From Carya illinoinensis (lineage: Eukaryota > Streptophyta > Magnoliopsida > Fagales > Juglandaceae), in contig NC_056754.1 of NCBI RefSeq assembly GCF_018687715.1, positions 12,732,501-12,796,500 on the forward strand: 64,000 bases of DNA. Direction: 5' to 3'. Below, one piece after another: positions 12,197-24,560 of the stretch (positions within the stretch are counted from its first letter, which is position 1; every line of letters begins with the position of its first letter). A program made the position numbers and the translations under genes. The notes below the pieces were generated by a model, which saw only the letters and a program-made list of their open reading frames with translations, did not search any database and was not told where the DNA came from.

Positions 12197-14023
12197 TACT
12201 TACTTTTTTCAAAGAAATTGCGCAGTGCTTGCACACTCCACAACTATAAATATCATTTATCTTCTTCTAATCCCTTGCATTCACATGCAATAGATACTAT
12301 GGCGCCCCCAACTCCGAGGTGTGAAAATGCAGGAATTGTGACATCGGGATGATGACAGCACATGTCACACATTCCAAACGCTAAGTGCTTAAAGTGAACA
12401 TGCAAAAAATGTAAAGTAATAATCGCAGCGGATAAATAAAATATTCAACTAACTACCAGAATTTTTATATAAAGAACCACTAAAATAAATGCCCTTCAAA
12501 GAGGTGATATAGTTATCCATCATAATAAAGTAAAAATATATAGCCAAAAAGGGGAAACAAATCCCATGATCAAAAAGCGACCACAAGTCACTCGGGGAGC
12601 CGATCCCTCAATCTCAACGTTATCCTCTACATCAAAATATACGATTCCATAAAATGGAACCATAGGGTAGGAATACCACGTTAAGATTATGAATCTCAGT
12701 AAGTAACCAACCAAACAATTCAAGAGATAAAAACATATTAATACAACCAACGTGTATGCAACCACATGATGAAACATGCAAAACAAAACCATCATTTTTT
12801 CCAAAAATGACACATTTTCTCAACACATGCCAAAAATCCTATTTGGCTCAAAACACATCCATTTAAAATACCAACTGCCTATTTCCTAGAAAACAGCTCA
12901 ATTATAAATCCACCATTTATTACATACGCACCATGGTCTCCCTTAGGGACTATCCGAACACCCTGACTCCCTTTGTCACACCACGGATAACAATCGTGCA
13001 TGCGACTCCATAATGAGTGATGCCCAGCTTCGCGCCCAGTGCGTTCGTGACTAATCATCATCTAGCCCCTGCCAGCAGAAGGGCCACGGAGTTGGCACGA
13101 GAGCATTATCATCTCATACAATCTCATTGTCGCCCACCAACAACTCAGGGGACATCACTCAGTTTTATACGCTCCTGAGTGACCAGAGGAGCTCCATTGA
13201 GACAATGTTTCATCTCGGCTTGGGGTCGTGATACGCACGCACCTAAAAATCATTTTTCAATACGAAAATCAAGTTTTCAATCATGAGACATGAAAATGCA
13301 TGCAATAGTATAATGGATGTCATGGCACATCACTCATCAAATAAAATACACTAATCACAGTCCAACTCCACAAATAAACCCATCCTCCAATCTGGCCGAA
13401 GGCGCATATTCGACAACAACCATAATTCATAAAACCACCACTTCTCGGATCTAAGGCCTGTCACAAGCAATCAAACTACAGAAAATAAGTTAGTGTAAAA
13501 ATATATTTAATCTCAATAAATCTTTTGAAAAATTAATTACAACGACGAAAAGGAAAACTATGAAAGATCCAAGCGTGCAAGCACCCAGTTAATGGCAAAA
13601 GTAAACCCAAAATAAAATCACTAACTAGCACGGGTTGAGACGGAAAATGAAACTCGAAAACAAGGAAATTCAAGGTGTGAAATTTTGAGGAAAAGATGGG
13701 ACGATTTACAAGATGAAATCTACAAGATGGTGCCTGGACATGATGTTCACGACAAAAGAAAAAGACAAGCAAAACCAAAACAAGGGCTCACTAGTTTGGG
13801 GCTAAAAACAGGGTACTAAGGACACACGAAATAGAGGAAGAAAAAATGGAAAATGAGGTAAATAAAGAACCATGAAAACCAAAACATGGGCGCACGGGTA
13901 AGGCCAATAATAGAGCATGGTTTTGAGGGGAAAAGAAATGGAATGCAAAGGGTTTTCACAATATGAACTCAGAATACTAAGGGACAACGGAAAGTGAATC
14001 ACTCAAAAATGAGTAACACAAAG

Positions 14024-15334
14024 GCTATCCCAAGTGCAGGAGGATGTCGTGTAATAATTAGGAATAAAATTCATAAATCGTCTCCTTGGAAAAAGTTGTT
14101 TAAATCTACACTCGTATAAAATGGTGAAAAGTTTCACAAACAAAAGTGGTAGTATGTACAATGAATAGAAAAGTGCAACGGAAATAAAAAAAGGTACTAG
14201 TCATAGACTAAATTCATACTTTTGGATTTTTTTTAGTATCAAAATGGAACCTAAAAGACTAACAAATTGAAATTAATAATCAAAGATTCAACTAAACTAA
14301 ACAATTTTAATTAATCTAAAAATTAAATAATATACTGAAATGATTTAAATCCTAATTAACCTGTAATCAATCTAAAATGTAATTGTAATGCATATTTAAT
14401 AAAAGATTAAAGAAACAAGAAAAATAACTGACATAAATAAAATAAATAGCAAATAAAATACCCAAACTTTTAAGCCAAAAATATCAAGAATACACCATAA
14501 ATTTCAAATTAAAATGAAATAAAAAGTAGTGAATGAAAAGAGCAAGCCAGATAGATGGTGATGGAGATTGAAAGCAATGGGGAAGGCTAGACTGTAATAG
14601 CAATTGGACCCCTCAAGAAACTCTTCAACGATGCTGTAATTCCTCTGTGAAAAGAGAAGAATGAATAAATCTCCCCCAATTAGTGTGCGGGGCTGAAAAA
14701 TGCCCACTAGAATAATACGTGCGGGGTTGAAATATGCCCAAAGAAATAAAAATGTCTTCCGTCCAATAGCTATGCAGCGTGAATCAATCCCAAAGTATAT
14801 ATGCTTGCGGCACTGACTCAATACAAACAGAAGCCCATCACTCTCTCCTACGGCATGAATGAATAATAGAATAAAACAAATGTTGCCCTAGGTCAAAATC
14901 CTAATATAAGTAAACCTCCCTATCCATGCCACATGTGAAAGACCAAAAAGCCAAAAAGCAATTCTCATTCAATCTCTTCAAAAGCCAAGTGAAGTCCTTT
15001 ACGGAAAAACCAAAAAGCAACCCACTTTCTTTTTATTTTTTATATTTTTCAGCCCACATGCTCCATTTATTTATATATAAAAAATAGAAATCAGAAAAAA
15101 TAAAAATAAAGAATAAAATATCAAAGATGTGTTATGCATGTGAAAAAAAATATAGTCCAATTAAATCACAAGTTATAAAATTAAGCATAAATTCATGCTA
15201 TTAATCAATTTAAATTACAACTTGGATTATACACCTTAATCATTTTTTCCATTTAAAACCAATAATAATGTAATGAAAGAATTAAAATATATTGGTTCTA
15301 GATGTATAAAATATGCAATATTTCAGCTCAATCA
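14024..15334 (-). repeat. Athila 3' LTR
   Basis: Its start on the minus strand, TGATTGAGCTGAAATATTGC, matches the surviving 5' LTR piece at 19908-20032 (TGATTGAACTGAAATATTAC). Adjacent PPT-like TTGGGGGTG. The 3' boundary rests on the CAAAG duplication. Confidence 0.65.
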
Positions 15335-16431
15335 CACCCCCAACTAGTGTTTTACTAATCCTTGAGAAAAATAGTAAAATTAGTTGAGATGAACGTTGCA
15401 TAAAGATCAAAATTCAAACAAAAGCAATCAAACACAATTCTGAATTTTTACAAAAGGTGATCCATGACTACTCAACCCCAAGAACTTTACACACTAAGAT
15501 TGTCTCAACAATTTTTCACATAGAATTGGAAAAAATATCTCAGAACTCATATGTGTGTGTAGCTACATGGTTGTGTATTCCTCATGACTAGCCATGATTC
15601 ATCATAGGATTTTTCAATATTAAGATTAATCATTGCTGATTCCAACTACCTCAAAACCCAAGGGACTATCAGTTTTCACATCAACTATGTTTAAAGGTTA
15701 AACACTCAACCCCCAAAGTTAAGGTAACTGTTTCTAGCAATTTACTTAGTAAAGTTTACTAAGTTACATTTATCTTCTTCTTCTTCTTCTTCTTTTTCTC
15801 TCGATTCTTTTCGAATCTTTTTTTTTTCTTTTTCTTTTTTTAGCATAGCTCAGTAGTCCTGGAGTTTACTTCTCCTGTGTTAAATCAGTGAACAGTAAAT
15901 AATGAACACTACATATGTAAGTATGTGTAAAATGTCTTTCAAACTTTTCCCTTCATTCTATATAAATCTTGCCAAGTTTCATCTCAACAAGTATAGCAAC
16001 CCGGTGTTTCAAACCATATATCAACAAAATATGATGCATCAGAAATCATGCTCTATGCTCGGGCTTGAAAATAAATTTTCACAAAATAAATTTGCTCAAC
16101 CATTCCATCAAGATGCTCAAATTTCACAAAATATTAGAAATAAAGTGTATGTCAATCATATATGTATCAATGCACATCACATTAATGCAAAAAAAATTTT
16201 AAATCTGTGCACGCACTCTATCCCCCAACTAGTGAGAGACATGGTCCTCAATGAATCGAACAAAAAAAATAAATAAAGTGCACAAGAATAAGTAAGCAAC
16301 GCGAATAACTAATCATGTGATATAAAATGAAATTAAAACAACAAATATAAATAAAAGATAAAATGCAATTAAAGAAAGCAATAAAAGGAAGAAATAGATA
16401 AATAAATAAAATCAGAATACTTCCCTGGGTC

Positions 16432-17100
16432 TTGCACAAACAATATCTCTTCGCTTGGATCAAAGGCAGTCATAAATGGCCCCGTGAGGATGAACCTCCT
16501 TTACAATGTATGGCCCACTCTAATGGGATTTCAGCTTCCCAAGAAAAAAATGTAGTCTTGAATTATAGAGGAACACTTTCTGATCAGGTACAAGATGTTT
16601 GTCATGGATCTTCTTGTCATGCACGACCTTCATTTGCCCATTTGCCAAGTGAGAATTGTCATAGGCCTCCCTCATTGCTTCATCAAGTTTCGAAATCTGC
16701 AACTTTCTTAAATCTTTGGTAGTATCAAATGAATTTTTTTTAAATTTCTGACAAGACTCACATGCCTTACAAAAAGACTCTACATCTCTAAAAATAATGG
16801 GTTAATAGAGTCTACTTTGTAAAATTTTGGCAACAGTTTTCTTAGCTACAAAATGGCCTTCACAAACCCCAATATGACAAAAGTGAAAAATAGAGGTAAA
16901 CTCATCATCAGGAATACATCGACGCACCAATTGATCAGCACAATACTTAAAAAGATAAGGAGTGTTGAAGTAATAAAATCGTACATCTACAAGAAACTTA
17001 CGCTTGTCCTGGACTGTCCAATGCTCCGACATTCGATTAGTGACAAGGTAATTCACAATGTCCGCGAACTATTGAGCGTGTGACACTGCAAAAAGATACT
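16432..17100 (-). pseudogene. Athila integrase C-terminal region
   Basis: The minus-strand reading (16520-16702) contains LDEAMREAYDNSHLANGQMK followed by HDKKIHDKHLVPDQKVFLYN and SRLHFFLGKLKS, the Athila integrase C-terminal pattern. The catalytic core just upstream is broken. No env-like ORF is recognisable between here and the 3' LTR. Confidence 0.7.
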
Positions 17101-17129
17101 CATCAGGAAAATCTTCATTCAAGAGAGGA

Positions 17130-18600
17130 ATGGATGTAGACACATCAGGTAGCTACAATCGTGATAGGTGATCGGCTACTACATTCTCGACTCCCTTCTT
17201 ATCCTGAATAGTGATGTTAAATTCTTGGAGCAAAAGAATCCAACGTATCAACCTAGGTTTAGCATCCTTTTTTGCCAACAAATACTTAAAAGCAGAATGG
17301 TCAATAAAAATGATAACATGAGACTTAATAATGTAAGAACAAAATTTATCTAAGGCAACACAACAGCTAATAACTCCTTCTTGGTAGTGGTATAATTTTT
17401 CTGTGCATCATTCAAAGTACGACTTCCATAATAAATGACTGAAGGCTTATTGTCCACTTTTTAGCCAAAAACGGCACCAAAAGCGAAATCACTAGCGTCA
17501 GTCATAATCTCAAACGGCAAGTCTCATCGATGAGTTTACATAATAGGTGCAACTGTTAAGTGTTTCTTCAGGGTCTCAAAAATATGCTAGCACTCATCAG
17601 TCCAAACAAAACTAGTATCATTTTGCAACAAAATACATAATGATTTTGCAATACTACTAAAGCCTTGAATGAAACACCTATAAAAGCCAGCATGACCAAG
17701 AAAAGAACGAATATCCTTCACTATCTTAAGAATAAGCAGTTGAGATATTAATTCTCTTTTGGCCCTATCAACCTCTATTCCACGTTCAAAAACTAAATGC
17801 CCAAGTACAAAACCACTAGTGACCATAAACTGACATTTCTCCCAATTCAGCAATAAATTCTTCTCCTCACATCTTTTCAACACAGTAGTAAGATTTTTTA
17901 AACAGACATCAAAAGATTTACCAAACACAAAAAAATCAACCATAAAAACCTCACACATGTCATTAAGCATATCAGAAAAAAATGTTCATCATACAACGCT
18001 GAAAAGTAGCAAGTGCATTACATAAACCATATGACATTCTTTTAAAAACAAAAGTACCAAAGGGGCAAGTGAATGTAATTTTCTCTTGATCCTTTGGTAC
18101 TATGGCAATTTGATAATAACCAGAAAAGTCATCCAAGAAACAATAAAGAGCATTACCAGCTACTTTTTCTAAAATCTGATTTAGGAAAGTAATGGGAAGT
18201 GATCTATTTAATTGACCGAATTCTACTTCAGTAGTTAATACACATTCTCCAGCCCGTTACCTTCATAGTCAAGATCAACTCACCATTAGCATTTTCAATA
18301 ACAGTTAAACCAGATTTTTTTTGGACTACCTGTATCGGACTTACCCACTTGTTGTCAGAGATAGGATAGATGATGTCCACAACTAACAATTTCAACACTT
18401 CATTTTTTACCACCTCCTTCATGGTAGGATTCAACCTCGGCTGTGCATCATGAACTGGTCTCGCATCTCCCCCTAGAAAAATATTGTGGGTACAAATTGA
18501 AGGATCAATAGCTTTGATGTCTGTAATAATCCAGCCTATCACTCCTCGATGATGTCTCAACACTGTTAATAACTCTACTTCCTGCATCAAAGTAAGCTAA
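17130..18600 (-). pseudogene. Athila reverse transcriptase / RNase H, inactivated
   Basis: 18228-18590 gives GWIITDIKAIDPSICTHNIF and ISDNKWVSPIQVVQKKSG, the Athila RT N-terminus. 17587-17970 gives the palm and connection region with NLLLNWEKCQFMV, VLGHLV and FLGHAGFYRCFI. RNase H-like [16 protein letters not shown] follows around 17380-17430. The position of the catalytic F/Y-x-D-D box reads FMVDFFVFG where Athila has an M-D-D-F sequence, so one catalytic Asp appears replaced by Val. Frame breaks lie between the pieces. This polymerase is not functional. Confidence 0.8.
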
Positions 18601-18751
18601 GAAGAAATTACTACCAGAAATGTACCTCAATTGGGCCCAAAAAAATATACTTCAAGTTCTTGGATAGTAGCTTCAACTCTAGTATTGGGATTTCTTCTTC
18701 TGATGACTTCATGGCTCATGGTAAATCAAGACTTTCAAAGATTGGCTTACA

Positions 18752-19200
18752 TCAATTACTCGTGTAACTCACATTTGATAACTGAAAAGACCCAGTTGTC
18801 TCTGTCAACTGTCTATCTGATTCTGTCAACTCTAATGATGTAGGAATTGTCTTAACAAGAATCTCAGACTGCTTAGGAAAGCCATTCTCAGATGCACTCT
18901 TAGAATCAAATACTGACAATAACTCTAAAACATCAAAATCATATACCATATCAATAGTTTGCACATATGAATCGTCACATCCACTAGGCATCTTGCAAGC
19001 GTTAAACACATTCATCTCCAATGTCATATTCCCGAAAGTGAGTTTCAGTACTCCACTTCGACAATTGATAAGTGCATTGGAAGTAGTAAGAAATGGGTGT
19101 CCAAGGATGATGGGCGCATGGTGAATAGTAAAAACTGACTGCTGCATGTAAAGAACTATAAAATCCACTAGGTAATAAAATTTGTCCACCTAGACCAACA
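18752..19200 (-). pseudogene. Athila aspartic protease region
   Basis: 145-residue open stretch beginning MDKFYYLVDFIVL and containing IILGHPFLTTSNALINCRSG then LKLTFGNMTLEMNVFN. These are the C-terminal half of the Athila protease domain and its downstream linker. The catalytic D-T/S-G segment should lie just upstream but is not intact. Confidence 0.75.
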
Positions 19201-19422
19201 CATCTTCAATTATACCCCTCGACACTTTAACTGATCTGTCAGCCAACTGTAACATGATGGAGGTCTTTTTCAACTCACTCAATCTCAATTACTCATACAT
19301 TAAGAATGGTAGCAAGTTCACACTACTCTCCAGATCAAGTAGAGATCTCACAATGCGTGACTCACCAATCATAATGGAAATATGGGGAGAGCAGGGATCT
19401 CCAAACTTCTATGGAGTCTCGC

Positions 19423-19740
19423 TCAAATTAGTGCACTAACTTCCTCTGTTAGGAAGGCTTTCTTCTTCACATTCGGCTTCTTCTTCACTGTGTACAAGTC
19501 CTTCAAAAATTTTACATACGAAGACACTTGTTGTATGGCATCCAAGAGTGGAATATTAATCTTTACTTGCTTGAAAATCTCCTGAATCTTAGTGTGATAT
19601 TTTTTCTTTTGGTCAGCTACCAATCTCTGATGATAGGGAACCATAGGTTGGTACTCCCTACTAGTTTCAACCTCTCCACTCACAGGCTTCTTTGACTCTA
19701 GCCTCACTTCCTCTGGTTCTTTCTCAGCTTCATCATTCTA
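19423..19740 (-). pseudogene. Athila gag C-terminal region
   Basis: The minus-strand reading contains PYHQRLVADQKKKYHTKIQE, FKQVKINIPLLDAIQQVSSY and VKFLKDLYTVKKK. This is the conserved block near the gag/protease boundary of Athila polyproteins. The preceding gag core and the 5' leader are missing. Confidence 0.75.
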
Positions 19741-20032
19741 TGTTACATCTTCAGGTTTAAAATTAACTACCTGTTTGTCTATGATCATCTCAGGTTGGGG
19801 AACTTTCTTTCCACTTCTCAAAGTAAGAATGATATTCGTTGTCTCAATAACGTCCTCTGAGACATTATGTACTTGCTGTTGTTGTTGCCTGTATACTTGA
19901 AGATACATAAATCACAACTTGAATTTATGCATCTTAATCATTTTTTCCATCTAAAACCAATAATAATATAATGAAAGAATTAAAATATATTGGTTTTAGA
20001 TATATAAAATATGTAATATTTCAGTTCAATCA

Positions 20033-20036
<4 letters not shown>

Positions 20037-20081
<45 letters not shown>

Positions 20082-20090
20082 TGTGTGTGT
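20037..20090. repeat. (GA)n(GT)n microsatellite
   Basis: GA tract 20037-20079 followed by GT 20079-20090, immediately beside the Athila right boundary inside solo LTR B. Confidence 0.9.
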
Positions 20091-20964
20091 AAGTTCACGG
20101 GGCTGACTTGCAAAAATGGTGAGAAACACATGAAATACAAAATGCTAGAGAGGAAGAGAAATACACGGTTTTATAGCAAAAGAGGAACCAAAAATCAAAT
20201 GGATTAAAATGGAACTATTACCAACCAAAAATGGAGGAAGGAGCTGCGACACAACCAGATGTTTGGCAGAAGAAAAGAGGAAAACAAAAATGGGAAGAAG
20301 AAGAAGAAGCAGCGGCACGCAAGTGAGAAAAGAAAAGAACAAAGCCCTAAGGGCAACACCAATACGACGCCATTTAGAGAGAAAGGGATGGTTAGGCAGC
20401 AAGCTACAGGCTGGGCTTCAAATCTGAATGGGTTGGGCTCAAAAGAGAATAAAACACACTAAAACAAGCACAGACCGAAAAAAGAAGGGTACAACAAAAT
20501 AAAAAGGCATAATAAAATAGATAAAAGATAAATAAAAATACCACAACTAAAAATTAATAAAATAATACAATAAAATCCAACAGTAAAATAATTTAAAATA
20601 AAGAGTCAATAATTAATAGATAATAATTAATAACAAGAAAATGCACAATAAATTGAATTACACAACTCAAGCAGTGATAATAATAAAATACTATAATCAA
20701 AATAATAATAATAAATTTAAAATAAAAGAATGAATAAGGATAATTAGTAAAATAAATATTTAAAAATACAAGAAAATGAGGAATGTCATATATACTTGGA
20801 TTAAAAAAAAAAAAAAACGATATTGATATCCGGGATTGGCAAGTTTTTTCTTTTTGTATAATTTGATTCGAAATTTCGATGTTTGGATTAGATCAAAATG
20901 ATTTCTGTACGTAGTGTACGATCCTAAGAATGAGCTACATCAATAGCAAAAATTGAAAAACGTG

Positions 20965-21625
20965 TCCTCAATAATACTAGCTTATATCCCTTATGAAAAA
21001 TTCTACTTGGTCATTTAAATTTATCACTTAGATGGACCGCTTAATGTAGACTGTCAAGTTATATTAAAAAAAAAAGAACTTGATAACAACCATCTTTTCC
21101 TCAATCATAAAGCATATTCTCTTCAAATTCATTTCTCATTGTGTTTTTATTAATAGCAATGATTATAAAACAAAGCCTATCAATTGTAAAATGTGATATT
21201 TCTTTGGCACAGTAAAATATAAATGAAATTATACTTTTGAAAACAAAGGAGATGATCGAAAATTTTAGCAGCATTATTGCTTGGCAATGAGAATGATATA
21301 TTTTTTGGATTTATTGAGGGATTTGATAATTGTTTGTAGTTAGTGAATTATTCTAGGAATATGATAGCATGACTACCAAATTTGTCACCAAATAGGCTTA
21401 CTCATATATTTTTATTTTTTATTTTTTTTTATTTTTTTTAATAATTAAAAAAGTGACTTTAGTAAAAATATATATTTTAATTTTTTTAATGATTAAAGAT
21501 GTTTAAAAAATACTTAAAAATAAGAGAGAAAAAACCATTTGAATTGGTGTACATATTTAAGGTTCGTTGTCCATCATTCTATAAATGCTTACTAGTATGA
21601 TAATAAATTAATACCGGTGGTACTA
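20965..21625. repeat. Dispersed repeat R, copy 1
   Basis: 20965-21300 matches 58786-59105 by eye (shared AATACTAGCTTATATC, TTCTCTTCAAATTCATTTCT, GATATTTCTTTGGCACAGTA, TTATTGCTTGGCAATGAGAA). The downstream end (21588-21625, GATAATAAATTAATACCGG) matches 63970-64000. It has no coding capacity and is probably a nonautonomous element of about 650 bp or more. Confidence 0.6.
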
Positions 21626-21773
21626 AGAAAATAGGTGCCGCGTGGAACTCTCAAATCTAGCGGCGGTAGGATTTAGTTGACCAAGTAGCAGCGTCCATTC
21701 CATATTTTTCATGCGTACCAAAGAGAGAGGCAACTTTTCTCTTGCGAACTAGTGCAACTTTTTACCCATCTTC

Positions 21774-21776
<3 letters not shown>

Positions 21777-21854
<78 letters not shown>

Positions 21855-21866
21855 ATATCTATATAT
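21777..21866. repeat. (TA)n microsatellite
   Basis: About 90 bp of imperfect TA repeat with a few TATC interruptions. Confidence 0.9.
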
Positions 21867-23000
21867 ACTAGTTGGCACTCAACATGCAAGGTACGTTTTT
21901 CTAATTGGAAGGAAAAAAATACGTTCATTAAATATAATATTACCAGACAATTATCAAAATTCTCTAAAATAAACACCAATGCTTGAATAAATAAAATGTA
22001 TGAAAAGATAGTAATGATAGTAATAATTATTTTCTATTACTAAAGTATTAAGTCAAAGACAAATAAGTTAAAACTGACACAAGTTTGAAGGAATTGAAAT
22101 TACAGTTTTATTAAAATTACACTTTTTTCTAACAGGAGCATATATGATGAAGATGTTTTTTCCATCAATTGATCAAAATAGAGAACCTGAAAAAGGACAA
22201 ATCAACATGAAATATGTGCTGTGTTGCAACTGTCCTCCTCCATTTTCATCTGTTATTTTGCTTCCATTTGTAGGAGCAACGTGCAATTCACGTTTATCTA
22301 GTTTAAAGAAATAATTATTTAAAAAAAAGTATATATTTCATAAAAAAAAAAAAAGATTGATTTCAATCAATAATCTAAAGCATATGGAAAAAAATGTAAA
22401 ATTTAGTGAATATTTAGGGTAATGATAGTTAAGTATAGTATAATAATTACATGCTTGTATAGATTAAAAGATAAAAATATTAGTTCAAAATATGACATAG
22501 GCTAACGCATATTTATAACATCGATAGTTTTAGCAAAGTTTCATGTCATAAGTTTAATACAAGCCCAACAAAAATATTAGTTCAAAACATAACTTAGTCT
22601 AACACACGTGATAAGTTTAATACGAGCCCAACAAAAACATCAGTTCAAAATATGAGTCTTTTGATGTTTTTACTCTGATCTATCATTTTGTGTCATCATG
22701 TACAGTATCAATTAAATAGAAGCTAGCTTTTACATATGACTTTCAATGATAAATCAGTTCCTTTAAACCCAGTTGCATTAAAAAAATTCAACAAAAGCAT
22801 GCTAAGATAGTAAAAACAAACTTTTTTATTGATGAGATTAAAAAAAAGGTTTAGTTTGTTCGACGCATGTTGACACCATGAATATACAACTCTCAATTAC
22901 CATGCATAAAAAACACCCAGATTTATTTGAAAATTATTTCTCATTATTCAAATTGGAGCGTCCAACAACACTAATTCAAAATCTTATGTTTTATTATAAC
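21867..23000. other. AT-rich intergenic stretch with a short tandem repeat
   Basis: No gene seen. At about 22480-22660 an approximately 60-80 bp unit recurs two to three times. The unit includes 'agttcaaaa', 'taacacacg' and 'ataagtttaatacgagccc'-like words. Confidence 0.5.
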
Positions 23001-23360
23001 CCTACCTGTTTGTAATGACCAAGAGAGATCTCAAACCAAAGCCACCACCTCCAGTGCCAGCTCAAGTGTATGCAGTCACTCCTGGAGAGACAGACATTGA
23101 TGCCCCAAGAATATATAGAGCAAATGCCATTCTTGGTATATTTCTAAGACCACTATATTGTTAAGCTTAGTTAAGATTGATTGGATATGTATGATTAACT
23201 GCATATTTATACAGATCGAAACATATTTGAAATATAAATCTGATTCAAAACCTTATACTTTATTATCACCCTACCTGTCTGTATTGACCAACAGAGATCT
23301 CAAACCAAAGCCACAACCTCTAGTGCCGTATGCAGTCACTCTAGAAGAGCTCATGAAAAC
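23000..23360 (+). pseudogene. Chromovirus gag/protease-region fragment, locally duplicated
   Basis: 23018-23150 reads MTKRDLKPKPPPPVPAQVYA then VTPGETDIDAPR, resembling the linker just before the protease in Tekay-like chromovirus polyproteins (xxVYAxTPGExDxxAP). A shorter degenerate repeat lies at 23225-23350 (NRDLKPKPQPLVPYAVTLEE), about 255 bp downstream. Both are isolated scraps; no complete element surrounds them. Confidence 0.5.
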
Positions 23361-24560
23361 TATACATATTTGAAATATAAATCTGAAACTCTTGCGGCTT
23401 CAAGGGTTTGATGAATGAAATTATTAGATCTGAAATATCATCTCTTAAATACAATTAGTATTTCAGATTCATATTACGGTTTTGTAAGAAAGTGTGCATT
23501 ATTAAAGGAGAAATAAAATAGAACACATAGAAGATCTAACAGAAGATAGAAACACAAATATGAATATTTGTAAAGTATTATTTTATTATCTCAAAGTAAA
23601 ATTACAGAAATTTGAGACTCTTCGCCTCATTATTTAAACGCTCTTGTTCTTCAAAAATTTGCATACTCCTCCTATCTAAAGGAGTAGGCAATCGAAAAGA
23701 ATATTTAAGTAAGGATTTTAAATTTTTGTTCTCTTACTTTAGTGTTTCTATCTTCATGTTGGACTTTAGAAGAAGCCGCCGAATGATAGAAATATTCTCG
23801 TTGAGTTTGTTAACTCCACCAGTCTTGGATTGTAGTCGCTGAGAAAATGCGATAATGGTTGATAAGTATCGGGTACCAAGACTCACAAGCTCGTAGATAA
23901 TTTCGTCATCTGACTTATTAGTCAGATCAGTATTGTATTACATTATAGCACCTACGGTAGAAGTGGAAACAACTGGTGAACGAGGTGCAGAATACCTCAT
24001 ATATTGGTTATGAGAAGATTGCTAAGCCATTGCAAAGCAAGAATGCAAAAAGAGATTGCAGAGTAAGAATGCAGACTAAATTCAGAAAAGTGAAGAAGAT
24101 GCGATGCGAAGGAAGATGAGTTGAATAATTCTTTTATAGAGAAAATTATAACAAAGCATCTCTCTATTGCTTCACACCATCTCTCTACAAGAGATAAGAG
24201 ATATAGCATCATAGTTCTATGGCGCCTGACAGCTACAGAAGAGCAATATAGTATCATAGCTACGGCGCCTGACAGCTACAGAAGAGTGATGTAGTATCAT
24301 AGCTGCGGCGCCTGACAGCTACAGAAGACCTGTAAAAATCTTACGGATCAAAGTTGTCTGATCTAAAACAGAGGGCTACCGTTTTTGTTGAAAAAAAAAC
24401 AGAGAGAGAGGTTAACAGCTTAATTTCGATGAATTGTCGACTGACTATGTTATTTAGAAGAACATTTAAAATATATCGCTTATGTTTTTCTAAGGCAATC
24501 GAGAGTTTACCATTGAAACTGAAGATCTTAGACATGAGTATGGCCGAAAAAACTCCGAGA
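23170..24560 (-). repeat. Promoter-ORF cassette, copy 1 (possible endogenous pararetrovirus fragment)
   Basis: Inverted homologue of 31600-32780. In minus orientation it holds, in order: an upstream region with a short CT tract; three tandem upstream repeats of about 43 bp (24204-24325); a TATA-like CTATAAAAG; a short leader; an ATG at 24030; a degraded coiled-coil ORF ending near 23612; and an AT-rich possible polyadenylation region. Relative to copy 2 it has an additional stop at codon 3 and an extra segment at about 23225-23460. The homology covers noncoding and coding parts alike. The origin is not identified. A caulimovirid intergenic promoter plus first ORF is one possibility, from architecture only. 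Confidence 0.55.

Larger units (their letters stand above)
14024..20032 (-). mobile_element. Athila-type Ty3/gypsy retrotransposon, 5'-truncated and degenerate
   Basis: Inserted in solo LTR B with candidate perfect 5-bp TSD CAAAG (14019-14023 and 20033-20037). On the minus strand it holds gag end, protease, RT, RNase H and the integrase C-terminus in Athila order. A complete 3' LTR (14024-15334, about 1.31 kb) adjoins a G-rich polypurine tract (15335-15344). Only about 125 bp of the 5' LTR remains (19908-20032), directly abutting the gag C-terminal region. An internal deletion therefore removed the rest of the 5' LTR, the primer site and most of gag. Many frameshifts and stops are present. 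Confidence 0.8.
12298..20790 (-). mobile_element. Solo LTR B, interrupted by Athila
   Basis: The left part (12298-14023) starts tatggcgccccc and matches the family block gcagcggata and gaccagaggagctcca (13185-13200). The right part (20038-20790) ends ggaatgtcata. Candidate 5-bp TSDs are gatac (12293-12297) and tatac (20791-20795), 4 of 5 identical. Removing the Athila insertion leaves about 2.48 kb, close to LTRs A, C and D. The terminal TG/CA have mutated, consistent with age. Confidence 0.7.

Noticed and set aside
24200..24330. miRNA-like 'gacagctacagaagag' hairpin candidate
   Set aside because: The sequence is a tandem direct repeat, not an inverted repeat, and does not match a conserved plant miRNA.
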